A stretch of 12,932 nt of DNA from Clostridiales bacterium (GTDB taxonomy: Bacteria; Bacillota_E; Sulfobacillia; Sulfobacillales; JAIMBI01). Both the position numbers and the translations under genes were made by a program. Positions 6,648 through 12,932 of the stretch are shown in pieces; positions within the stretch are counted from its first letter, which is position 1, and the number at the start of each line of letters is the position of its first letter. The notes under the pieces are model-generated. The model searched no databases, was not told the DNA's origin, and saw only the letters and a list, made by a program, of their open reading frames with translations. The stretch spans positions 1-12,932 of the forward strand of contig DAHVOH010000080.1 in NCBI GenBank assembly GCA_027318915.1, written 5' to 3'.

Positions 6648-6689
6648 TGAGCTAGATGAGACGCGTTCAGCAGCCGAAAGGGGTGCCCC

Positions 6690-8315
6690 GTGGCACAGAT
6701 GAAGGTGAAGCCGGCGGCCACCGCCACCGAGGCGGTGGAGCGCCGCACCATTTCCGGAACGCCCATTGACCCCGTGTATGGTCCCGACAGCGCCATCGGC
6801 CGGGACTACGACCGCGAACTGAGCGATCCCGGGCAGTACCCGTATACGCGTGGCATTCACCCCACCATGTATCGCGGGCGGCTGTGGACCATGCGGCAGT
6901 TTGCCGGGTTTGGCACCCCCAAAGAAACCAACGAACGCTTTCACTACCTGCTGAAGCAGGGGCAGACCGGTCTGTCGGTGGCGTTTGACATGCCCACCCT
7001 CATGGGATACGACTCCGACCATCCCAAAAGTTTGGGCGAAGTGGGCCGCGAGGGGGTGGCGGTGGACCACGTGGGCGACATGGAGCGCCTCTTTCAGGGG
7101 ATTCCCTTGGATCAGGTTTCCACGTCGATGACCATCAATGGGCCGGCGCCCATCATTTGGGCCATGTACCTGGTGACGGCCGAGCGGCAGGGGGTGCCCT
7201 GGTCCGCCGTGCGTGGCACGCTGCAGGCGGACATCCTAAAGGAGTACATCGCCCAGAAGGAATGGATCTTCCCACCGGAACCCTCCATGCGCCTCATTGC
7301 TGACATGCTGGTGTTTGCGACCCGGGAGACTCCGCTCTGGAATTCCATCTCGGTCAGTGGCTATCACATTCGCGAGGCCGGATCCACGGCTGCGCAGGAA
7401 CTGGCCTTTACGTTGGCGGACGGGTTCGCGTACGTCGAGGCGGGCATCGCCGCGGGATTGGACGTGGATGCGTTTGCGCCCCGCTTGTCGTTCTTTTTCA
7501 ACTCGCACATTGACTTCTTCGAAGAGATCGCCAAGTTTCGGGCGGCGCGCCGCATATGGGCGCGCCACCTGCGCGAGCGCTACGGCGCCAAGAATCCCCG
7601 GTCGTGGACGCTCAGATTCCACACGCAGACCGCGGGGTGTTCACTTACGGCGCAGCAGCCGGAGAACAACATCGTGCGCACGGCCATCGAGGCGCTGGCG
7701 GGGGTGCTCGGCGGCACGCAGTCCCTGCACACCAACTCGATGGACGAGGTGCTGTCGCTGCCCACCGAGAAGGCGGTGACCATTGCCTTGCGCACGCAGC
7801 AGATCCTCGCGTACGAAACCGGGGTGACCAACACCGCGGACCCATTGGGGGGCAGCTATTTCGTGGAAGCGCTCACCGATCGGCTGGAGGCCGAGGCCGA
7901 AGTGTACTTCCAGGAGATCGACGCGATGGGCGGCGTGCTGGCGGGCATCGAGAACGGTTTCTTCCAGCGTGAAATCGCCGAGGCGGCCTTTCGCTACCAG
8001 CAGGAATTGGAGCGTCGCGAGGCGTTTCAGGTGGGCGTGAACGTGTTTGTCGACGAGGAGACCGTGCCGATGCCGATTTTGCAGATCGACCCGGGGGTGG
8101 AGGCCGAGCAGAAGGCGATGCTGGAGCAGGCGCGCCAGCGCCGGGCCCCGGCCCCGGTGGCAAGGGCGCTGGACGCGCTCCGGACGGCCGCCGCAGGCAC
8201 CGATAACCTGATGCCGCCGATCATTGCGGCCGTCCGCGTGGGAGCCAGCGAAGGGGAGATCGTGGAAAGCCTGCGGAGCGTCTTCGGCAGCTACCGCGAG
8301 CGTCCGGTGTTCTAG
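6690..8315 (+). CDS. icmA: Coenzyme B12-dependent acyl-CoA mutase large subunit (methylmalonyl-CoA mutase family, isobutyryl-CoA mutase-like)
   Basis: A 541-residue catalytic TIM-barrel subunit of a radical B12 carbon-skeleton mutase. It has no C-terminal B12 domain, so a separate small subunit (DxHxxG motif) is needed; none is in the window. Conserved family segments are [16 protein letters not shown] (60-75), [36 protein letters not shown] (His226, equivalent to His244 of the Propionibacterium enzyme), QPENNIVR and [14 protein letters not shown]. Using the same offset of 18, the specificity positions Tyr89 and Arg207 of methylmalonyl-CoA mutase are Phe71 and Gln189 here. That is the isobutyryl-CoA mutase pair. 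The position that is Asp117 in 2-hydroxyisobutyryl-CoA mutase is Ala98. Automated labels will probably say methylmalonyl-CoA mutase. GTG 6690 has AAAGGGG 6 nt upstream. The family is certain and the substrate likely. Confidence 0.9.
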   Translation: MAQMKVKPAATATEAVERRTISGTPIDPVYGPDSAIGRDYDRELSDPGQYPYTRGIHPTMYRGRLWTMRQFAGFGTPKETNERFHYLLKQGQTGLSVAFDMPTLMGYDSDHPKSLGEVGREGVAVDHVGDMERLFQGIPLDQVSTSMTINGPAPIIWAMYLVTAERQGVPWSAVRGTLQADILKEYIAQKEWIFPPEPSMRLIADMLVFATRETPLWNSISVSGYHIREAGSTAAQELAFTLADGFAYVEAGIAAGLDVDAFAPRLSFFFNSHIDFFEEIAKFRAARRIWARHLRERYGAKNPRSWTLRFHTQTAGCSLTAQQPENNIVRTAIEALAGVLGGTQSLHTNSMDEVLSLPTEKAVTIALRTQQILAYETGVTNTADPLGGSYFVEALTDRLEAEAEVYFQEIDAMGGVLAGIENGFFQREIAEAAFRYQQELERREAFQVGVNVFVDEETVPMPILQIDPGVEAEQKAMLEQARQRRAPAPVARALDALRTAAAGTDNLMPPIIAAVRVGASEGEIVESLRSVFGSYRERPVF

Positions 8316-8355
8316 GGACCGCCGACCCACATCAGCCAGAAAGAGGTAGCGCGCG

Positions 8356-8553
8356 GTGCCCGGGCCGTTGGGGAGCATGTCGCTCCGGTTGTCGATTGGG
8401 ACGATTCTGGTGTTGCTGGGATTGATGGGGATGGCGGTCTGCCTGGTGGAGCGGTGGACGCCAGGAGAAGGATGAGAGGTCACCGCGTTTTACGGGTTGG
8501 TCGGGTCCGCACTGGTGTTGGTGGGCGGCGCTATGCTGGTGACGCCCCTCTGA
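8356..8553 (+). pseudogene. Small two-helix membrane protein split by an in-frame TGA
   Basis: From GTG 8356 (SD AAGAGG at 8341-8346, spacing 9) the frame encodes 39 residues, with one hydrophobic helix (IGTILVLLGLMGMAVCLV) ending in ERWTPGEG, then TGA at 8473-8475. The same frame stays open to TGA 8551-8553 and encodes EVTAFYGLVGSALVLVGGAMLVTPL, a second hydrophobic helix with its own composition match. Together they make a 65-residue two-helix hairpin protein with a short polar loop. ATG 8377 is an internal alternative start, but GGGGAG would be too close. The whole lies between the mutase (40 nt upstream) and the amidohydrolase (18 nt downstream). One substitution (for example GGA or CGA to TGA) explains the break; readthrough or sequencing error are alternatives. 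Function is unknown. Confidence 0.5.
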
Positions 8554-8571
8554 ATCGGGGGAGGCCAACGT

Positions 8572-10098
8572 ATGCGTAACGGTCTTAAGGCTTGGACGGC
8601 GGCGGCGTGGCTGGTGGCCCCCACCGTCACGGCGACCACCGTGCTCACGGACGTCGATGGTCGCATTGTGGCCGTCGGGGACGAGGGGCTCATCGCCAGC
8701 GCGGTGCACGTCGAATCGCTGGGGGACCGCGTGGCCAGCGCGGGACTGTGGGACAGCCACTTGCACTGGCTGGGGCTGGCGCAAGAGACGTCGCGCCTAG
8801 ACCTCACCGGGGCCACGAGCCTCCGCGACCTGTATCAGCGGGTCCGGGCGGCATCGGCCCAGCTAGCGCCGGACCAGGTGCTGGTGGGCGCCGGCTGGAA
8901 TCAGAACCGGTGGGGAGGCGAATGGCCGGATCGCGCCGGGCTGGATCTGGCGGCGCCGGGCCGTCCGGTGGTGCTATGGGCACGGGATCACCATGGGTTG
9001 GTGGCGAGTTCGGCCACGTTTGGTCGGCTGTGGCCCGACGGGGAGCCGGTGGATCCGCCGGGCGGCCGCTACGAGCGCCGCGGCGGGGTGCTCACGGGCA
9101 TCGTCCGCGAGACGGCCGCCAATGAGCTGGCCAGCCGCCTTCCGGTCATGCCGACGGAGACGTTCGCAGCGGCGTTGCCGGCACTGGTGCAGCGGCTGTT
9201 GCAGATGGGATTGGTCGGGGCCACCGGTATGGAACCCGACCACGCGCGCGGCGCGCTGGAAGCCCAACTTGCTGGCCGCCAGACATTTCGCGGACAGGTG
9301 TTTCTGACCGACGAGGGACCGGGGTGGACCAGCCCGCCGTCTCCGTGGTTTCGGGTCGTGGGCGCCAAGCGTTTTCTGGACGGGGCTGTGGGCACGCGCA
9401 CCGCGGCGGTGGGCGCCCCGTATGCGGATGGCAGCGGGGAGGGGGTGTGGCGCATCCCGCGCGACCGCGTCGCCGCAGCGTTGGCCGAAGCGGCCGCGGA
9501 CGGGGCGGCGGCAGTGGCCGTGCACGCGATCGGGGATGCCGCGGTGGTGGCGGCGTTGGACGCTTTGGCCCGCATTCCAGCCGCGCGGTCCGGGGTGGCT
9601 CACCGGGTCGAGCATGCCCAACTGATGGATCCCGCCGCCGTGGCGCGAATGGCCCGCATTCCAGGGGTCGTGGCGTCCATGCAGCCGGTGCACCTCCTCG
9701 AAGATCGGTGGGCGATGGAGAAGGCGTGGCCAGACCGACGCGCGTGGAGCTTCCCGCTCGGGTCCCTGGCAGCGGTCGGGGTGCCCCTCCTGCTGGGGTC
9801 CGACGCCCCCATCGAAACGCCGGATCCGGTGGTGGGCATGCAGGCGGCCGTGTGGCGGGCGCGCGCCGGCGAGCCGGCGTGGGAGGCCCAGGAGGCCATC
9901 ACGCCATGGCAGGCGCTGGATGGGTACACGCGTGCGCCGGCGGCGGCCGACCAGCGGGCGGGCGGGGTGCTGGCGCCGGGCCGCTGGGCGGACTTCACGG
10001 TGTATGATCGGGATCCCTTGGAGGCGCTGGCCCACCACGAGCCGTTGGCGGTCGTGGGCACCGTGGTCGCCGGCCGCTGGGTCCACCGGGCGTTTTAA
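8572..10098 (+). CDS. Amidohydrolase family 3 protein (YtcJ-like metal-dependent hydrolase)
   Basis: A 508-residue member of the amidohydrolase superfamily, YtcJ/NfdA-type subgroup, expected to hydrolyse an amide- or formamide-like bond with bound metal. Seen: the metal motif DSHLHW (His63, His65), the subgroup hallmark GAGWNQNRWGG (106-116), AKRFLDGAVGTRTAA (265-279, the conserved Lys before DG), VHAIGD (His318), HRVEHAQL (His344, His348) and LLLGSDAPIETPDP (Asp411). It ends with the typical composite beta-sandwich closure GVLAPGRWADFTVYDRDPLEA. There is no signal peptide, so it is probably cytoplasmic. ATG 8572 follows GGGGGAGG (8557-8564) by 7 nt. ThyX starts 82 nt downstream with its own SD. 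The physiological substrate cannot be read from the sequence; members of this group are often annotated only generically. Confidence 0.85.
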   Translation: MRNGLKAWTAAAWLVAPTVTATTVLTDVDGRIVAVGDEGLIASAVHVESLGDRVASAGLWDSHLHWLGLAQETSRLDLTGATSLRDLYQRVRAASAQLAPDQVLVGAGWNQNRWGGEWPDRAGLDLAAPGRPVVLWARDHHGLVASSATFGRLWPDGEPVDPPGGRYERRGGVLTGIVRETAANELASRLPVMPTETFAAALPALVQRLLQMGLVGATGMEPDHARGALEAQLAGRQTFRGQVFLTDEGPGWTSPPSPWFRVVGAKRFLDGAVGTRTAAVGAPYADGSGEGVWRIPRDRVAAALAEAAADGAAAVAVHAIGDAAVVAALDALARIPAARSGVAHRVEHAQLMDPAAVARMARIPGVVASMQPVHLLEDRWAMEKAWPDRRAWSFPLGSLAAVGVPLLLGSDAPIETPDPVVGMQAAVWRARAGEPAWEAQEAITPWQALDGYTRAPAAADQRAGGVLAPGRWADFTVYDRDPLEALAHHEPLAVVGTVVAGRWVHRAF

Positions 10099-10180
10099 GG
10101 GGATGTCGGCGCACCGGGTGGCTCATTCCCTCGGCTCGCGGCCGCCTGGGCCGGCTGGCTGAACGAAGAAAGGAGTCCCT

Positions 10181-11002
10181 ATGCCACTTCCCGAAGGGCT
10201 TACGTGTGAACTTATCGCCATCAATCGCATGGTGGACGCCGATACGCTGGCCACGTTGCACGATGTCCCGGTGGACGACCTGGCGGCGCTGGGCGCTCGC
10301 AATTGCTACTCCCCGAAGGCGCCCGGGCTGTTGCGCACCACCATGACCGACCGGGAGAAAGACTCGGCCATCCGCACAACGGTGTCGTCCAAGCATTGGA
10401 CCGTGGCGGGGCACTTGACGTTCACGTTTGCCTATTCCTGTTCCATTGTGGCCCTAAAGCAAATCACCCGGCGCCGTACCGGGGTGGTGTTTTCAGTCAA
10501 ATCGGGCCGGTACGTGCGCGGTCGGCACTGGAAAAGCTTTGTCGTGCCCCCAACGATTCAGGCGAACCCGGATGCGCTAGCCCTGTATATCGAACATCTC
10601 GAGGCCGGGGCGCGCCTCGCGGACCGGCTGGAGCGCGACTACGGCGTTCCGGCGGAGGATGCGCGGTATCTGTCGGCTGAGGGCAAACTGACGCACGTGG
10701 TGATGACGGTGAACGGGGAGGCTTTAATTGATTGGGCCACCAAGCGAGAGTGCTACGGCGCCCAGTGGGAAGTGCGGGCGCTCATGGTAGAATGGCTGCG
10801 AGCGGCGCGCAAAGTGGCGCCCAAAGTCTTTTATCGGGTGGGGGCGCCGTGCGTCATGACGGGCATTTGCACCGAGATGCGATCTCGGTATGACGTGTGT
10901 CCCCGCAAGAAGGCGTTTCCACATCAGGACGACCTGGCGCGGCAGTGGCGGCACACGCGGCGGACGGCGGTGGACCCGGCGGCTCTACTGGACGCCCCCT
11001 GA
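10181..11002 (+). CDS. thyX: FAD-dependent thymidylate synthase ThyX, divergent signature
   Basis: A 273-residue homologue of ThyX, which makes dTMP from dUMP using FAD, NADPH and methylene-tetrahydrofolate. Seen in order: NCYSPKAPGLL (41-51), HWTVAGHLTFTFAYSCS (72-88, parallel to HxSxxEHxxFTF), the signature region around 95-111, KRECYGAQWEVR (188-199, with Arg189 at the conserved substrate-binding Arg position before AQWE), and VAPKVFYRVGAPCV near the C-terminus. In a gap-free alignment the canonical RHR-x7-S reads Arg98-Arg99-Thr100-x7-Ser108, then GRY. So His is replaced by Arg and the second Arg by Thr. A Cys-containing tail (GICTEMRSRYDVCPRKK) follows. ATG 10181 has AGGAG 5 nt upstream. 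No thyA is visible in the window. The family call is firm; normal activity is probable but not shown. Confidence 0.85.
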   Translation: MPLPEGLTCELIAINRMVDADTLATLHDVPVDDLAALGARNCYSPKAPGLLRTTMTDREKDSAIRTTVSSKHWTVAGHLTFTFAYSCSIVALKQITRRRTGVVFSVKSGRYVRGRHWKSFVVPPTIQANPDALALYIEHLEAGARLADRLERDYGVPAEDARYLSAEGKLTHVVMTVNGEALIDWATKRECYGAQWEVRALMVEWLRAARKVAPKVFYRVGAPCVMTGICTEMRSRYDVCPRKKAFPHQDDLARQWRHTRRTAVDPAALLDAP

Positions 11003-11051
11003 AGGAGGAGGCGGCTCTGGAATCGTAAGATGAGGCAAGAGGAGTGGAGTC

Positions 11052-12008
11052 ATGGCAGAACAACACCCGGCCGACAGCGTCCGGTCGTTGGTCATCGTGG
11101 GATCGGGGATCTCGGGGCTCTCAGCGGCGGTGTACGCGGCACGGGCCCAACTGGCTCCCTTGGTGATCGAGGGATCGGAGCCCGGTGGGCAGTTGACCCT
11201 CACCTCGGAGGTGGAGAACTACCCCGGCTTTGAAGATCCGATTCTCGGCGTGGACCTCGTAGAGCGCATGAAAAAGCAGGCTGCCCGCTTTGGCGCGCAG
11301 TATCGTTCCGACGATGTCGTGCGCGTGGACTTGAGCCAGCGCCCCTTCACCATCACGCTGGGGCGCGGCGGGCCCGTGCGCGCTCATGCCCTCATCGTGG
11401 CGTCGGGCGCCCGCGCCCGCCTGTTGGGCCTGCCGGGGGAGTCGGAATTGTTTGGCCGCGGCCTCTCGAGTTGCGCCACGTGCGATGGGGCCTTCTTCAA
11501 GGACCGGGTCGTGGCGGTCGTCGGCGGCGGCGATTCCGCCATGGAAGAAGCGACGTTTCTCACGCGCTACGCCAAAAAAATTTACGTCATTCACCGCCGC
11601 AAGGAACTTCGGGCCAGCCGCATCTTGGCCGACCGTGCGCGTTCCAAGTCAACGATCGAATTTGTGTGGAACACCCGCGTGACCGCCATCCACACCGAAA
11701 ATTCGCTGGTGAGTGGGCTGACGCTGGAAGACCTGGAGACCCACGAGACCAAAGAGTTGCCGCTGGACGGCCTGTTTTTGGCCATCGGGCACATCCCGAA
11801 CACGGAATGGTTGGGGGACCAGCTGCCCACCGACGATGCCGGGTACCTGCTGGCCGAGGCAGGCACCAGCGAAACGTCGATTCCCGGCGTATTCGTGGCG
11901 GGAGACGTGGCGGACCGGATTTATCAGCAGGCGGTCACGGCCGCCGGCACAGGCTGCATCGCCGCCCTGGACGCCGAAGAGTACCTGGCGGAGCACGACT
12001 TGGCCTAG
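11052..12008 (+). CDS. trxB: Thioredoxin reductase (NADPH)
   Basis: A 318-residue cytoplasmic flavoprotein that reduces thioredoxin with NADPH. Seen: the N-terminal FAD loop VIVGSGISG (GxGxxG at 17-22) and the GGQLTLTSEVENYPGF segment. The redox-active CATC lies at 141-144, inside SSCATCDGAFFKDR. The NADPH loop GGGDSA (158-163) and HRRKELRAS (181-189) follow, where the arginines favour NADPH over NADH. The C-terminal FAD motif is GVFVAGDVAD. Length and motif order are those of the low-molecular-weight bacterial enzyme. ATG 11052 follows AAGAGGAG (11037-11044) by 7 nt. The ThyX stop is 49 nt upstream, and a strong SD-like AAGGAGGAG lies at that stop but serves no visible start. The stop codon lies inside one arm of an inverted repeat. 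Some homologues act on ferredoxin-type partners instead, but the CATC pair supports TrxB. Confidence 0.95.
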   Translation: MAEQHPADSVRSLVIVGSGISGLSAAVYAARAQLAPLVIEGSEPGGQLTLTSEVENYPGFEDPILGVDLVERMKKQAARFGAQYRSDDVVRVDLSQRPFTITLGRGGPVRAHALIVASGARARLLGLPGESELFGRGLSSCATCDGAFFKDRVVAVVGGGDSAMEEATFLTRYAKKIYVIHRRKELRASRILADRARSKSTIEFVWNTRVTAIHTENSLVSGLTLEDLETHETKELPLDGLFLAIGHIPNTEWLGDQLPTDDAGYLLAEAGTSETSIPGVFVAGDVADRIYQQAVTAAGTGCIAALDAEEYLAEHDLA

Positions 12009-12131
12009 ATAGCGTGACCGCACCCGCCTCCCATCGTATGCGGCTCTGCACCGCTCTCGCGTTCTTGTGCGTCGCTAGTGTAGCCCGCGACACTTGCGAT
12101 TGGTGAGGGCGGGTGCTGTCATGCTACCTAG
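12005..12131. repeat. Imperfect 24-bp inverted repeat with 79-nt interior (MITE-like or long stem-loop)
   Basis: The left arm 12005-12028 and right arm 12108-12131 are reverse complements at 21 of 24 positions, including nine perfect bases at the inner end (GCACCCGCC with GGCGGGTGC). Both outer ends are CTAG. The interior contains the palindrome GCTAGTGTAGC (12074-12084). The left arm provides the trxB stop codon (TAG 12006-12008). The right arm ends about 12 nt before the IS3 left end. There is no T-run, so a simple terminator is unlikely; a small non-autonomous element or a structured RNA is possible. Confidence 0.6.
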
Positions 12132-12199
12132 CGAAACCTATAGTGGACCCAGGAATTTGGACAGGCCCCGAAGTCCCTGTCGCGGTACACTCGCAAACG

Positions 12200-12932
12200 A
12201 TGAGAAAGCAATATTCCCCGACCCTGAAGGCCCAGCTGGTGCTGGAAATGCTGCAGGAACTGCGGCCGGTGACGCCGATGGCGGCCGAGTATCGGATCGC
12301 CCCCCGGCTGTTGCATCGGTGGCGGAAGGAGGCCGTCGACCACCTGCCGGACCTGTTCGCGGATCCGGCGGCGGCGGCCCGGGAGGCGGCCCACCAGGCC
12401 GAACAGGCCGAGGCGCTGTATGCCCAGATTGGCCGGCTGACCACCCAGATAGCCTGGCTCAAAAAAAATCTGGCCTCGACCCTGACGCCTGAAGCCCGGC
12501 GTGCCTTGGTGGACCGCGAGGACCCCGCCCTGCCGCTCACCGTGCAAGCGGACCTCCTGTCCGTCAGCCGGGCCAGCCTGTACTACCGCCCCCGGGCCCC
12601 CCGGCCGGAGACCGTCGCCCTTTACCACCGGATTGATGAGATCTATACAGCCACCCCCTTCTATGGGTCCCGCCGGATGACCGCGGTATTGCGCCAAGAA
12701 GGCTATTCGGTCAACCGGAAACGGGTGCAGCACGCGATGCAGGCCCTGGGGTTGCGAGGGCTGGCGCCGGGCTCGGCTACCAGCACCCCGCACCCCGCCC
12801 ATCGGATCTACCCGTACCTGTTGCGCGGCGTGACGGCGGCCCCTCCCAACCATGTGTGGGGGATCGACATCACCTCTATGCGGCTCCGGGGGGCCTGGAT
12901 GTATCTGGTCGCGGTGCTCGATGGGTTCTCGC
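12200..12932 (+). CDS. IS3-family transposase, OrfA-OrfB fused in one frame, 3' truncated by window
   Basis: From ATG 12200 one uninterrupted frame of 244 codons reaches the window end. Residues 1-45 are an OrfA-type helix-turn-helix (MRKQYSPTLKAQLVLEML, then AAEYRIAPRLLHRWRKE). A leucine-zipper-like helix (LYAQIGRLTTQIAWLKKN) follows. OrfB then continues without a shift: LLSVSRASLYYRPR, FYGSRRMTAVLRQEGYSVNRKRV, and the start of the DDE catalytic core, VWGIDIT with the first Asp. The remaining catalytic Asp and Glu lie beyond the window. In most IS3 elements OrfA and OrfB overlap and are joined by a -1 frameshift; here an A8 run (12461-12468) sits at that place but the normal frame already gives the fusion. 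No clear SD was found before ATG 12200. Family assignment is firm; the subgroup was not determined. Confidence 0.85.
   Translation, partial: MRKQYSPTLKAQLVLEMLQELRPVTPMAAEYRIAPRLLHRWRKEAVDHLPDLFADPAAAAREAAHQAEQAEALYAQIGRLTTQIAWLKKNLASTLTPEARRALVDREDPALPLTVQADLLSVSRASLYYRPRAPRPETVALYHRIDEIYTATPFYGSRRMTAVLRQEGYSVNRKRVQHAMQALGLRGLAPGSATSTPHPAHRIYPYLLRGVTAAPPNHVWGIDITSMRLRGAWMYLVAVLDGFS
12461..12468 (+). other. A8 slippery run at the OrfA/OrfB junction
   Basis: CTC-AAA-AAA-AAT reads Leu-Lys-Lys-Asn and stays in the OrfAB frame. A -1 slip on the run gives LKKKSGLDPDA and a stop at 12490-12492, which is a typical OrfA ending and a 97-residue product. Slippage on this run would therefore choose between fused transposase and short OrfA. 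Confidence 0.5.

Larger units (their letters stand above)
12144..12932 (+). mobile_element. IS3-family insertion sequence, left part, cut by window end
   Basis: The transposase gene beginning at 12200 marks an IS3-family element. The region upstream, TGGACCCAGGAATTTGGACA (12144-12163), resembles IS3-type terminal repeats that begin TG and include a TTGGACA block, so the left tip is placed near 12144; it could begin a few bases earlier at TATAG. GACAGG (12160-12165) can pair with CCTGTC (12176-12181) close to the tip. The right end and target duplication lie outside the window, so exact limits cannot be set. Confidence 0.6.

Noticed and set aside
6690..8315. 2-hydroxyisobutyryl-CoA mutase identity for the B12 mutase
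   Set aside because: The diagnostic Ile90 and Asp117 positions are Phe71 and Ala98 here.
10139..10153. Hairpin CGGCC/GGCCG before thyX as a terminator
   Set aside because: Only five base pairs, no T-run, and expected often by chance at this GC content.
11030..11233. 67-codon frame starting just before trxB, behind the strong AAGGAGGAG at 11002-11010
   Set aside because: The SD-like sequence is 19 nt away, and the frame runs out of phase through trxB with no recognisable product.

Overview
The window looks like a piece of a high-GC bacterial chromosome. The genes are dense and mostly on the + strand. Several starts are GTG or TTG, and the Shine-Dalgarno (SD) sequences are strong AGGAGG types; one is an 11-nt perfect complement of the conserved 16S rRNA tail. 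Leucine dehydrogenase, a DhnA/FbaB-type class I aldolase, a CofE-like protein, a two-subunit B12 mutase and ThyX together suggest a deep-branching high-GC Bacillota (Sulfobacillus/Thermaerobacter/Symbiobacterium-like). This lineage call is inferred from gene content and ribosome-binding sites, not from a marker gene.

Layout. 53-3306 is a metabolic block: class I fructose-bisphosphate aldolase, a CofE-like F420-0:gamma-glutamyl ligase homologue, leucine dehydrogenase (with its own TATAAT and an unusual hairpin between SD and start), and a small lipoprotein. 3318-6135 is a decaying, gene-poor stretch. It holds a minus-strand XRE-type regulator broken by two single-base shifts behind a CTAG-palindrome operator-like region, a frameshifted Nudix hydrolase remnant, a lipoprotein of unknown function, and two adjacent octamer tandem arrays, one strongly G-quadruplex-like. 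6136-12008 is again ordinary and dense: intact Nudix hydrolase, B12-dependent acyl-CoA mutase large subunit, a two-helix membrane protein split by an in-frame TGA, a YtcJ-like amidohydrolase, a divergent ThyX, and thioredoxin reductase. A 24-bp imperfect inverted repeat starts inside the trxB stop codon. The 3' edge is the left end of an IS3-family element whose transposase runs off the window.

How genes relate. Leucine dehydrogenase makes branched-chain 2-oxo acids. The mutase carries the residues of isobutyryl-CoA mutase rather than methylmalonyl-CoA mutase, so the two could both serve valine/isobutyrate carbon flow into butyryl-CoA (inference; they are not in one operon, and the small B12-binding subunit and G-protein chaperone are not in the window). 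TrxB and ThyX are adjacent flavoenzymes. The most interesting observations are the mutase specificity residues, the altered ThyX signature, the SD-hairpin leader of leucine dehydrogenase, the TGA-split membrane protein, and the reversed frameshift logic of the IS3 transposase. Several broken frames could also be sequencing or assembly indels; this is stated where it applies.
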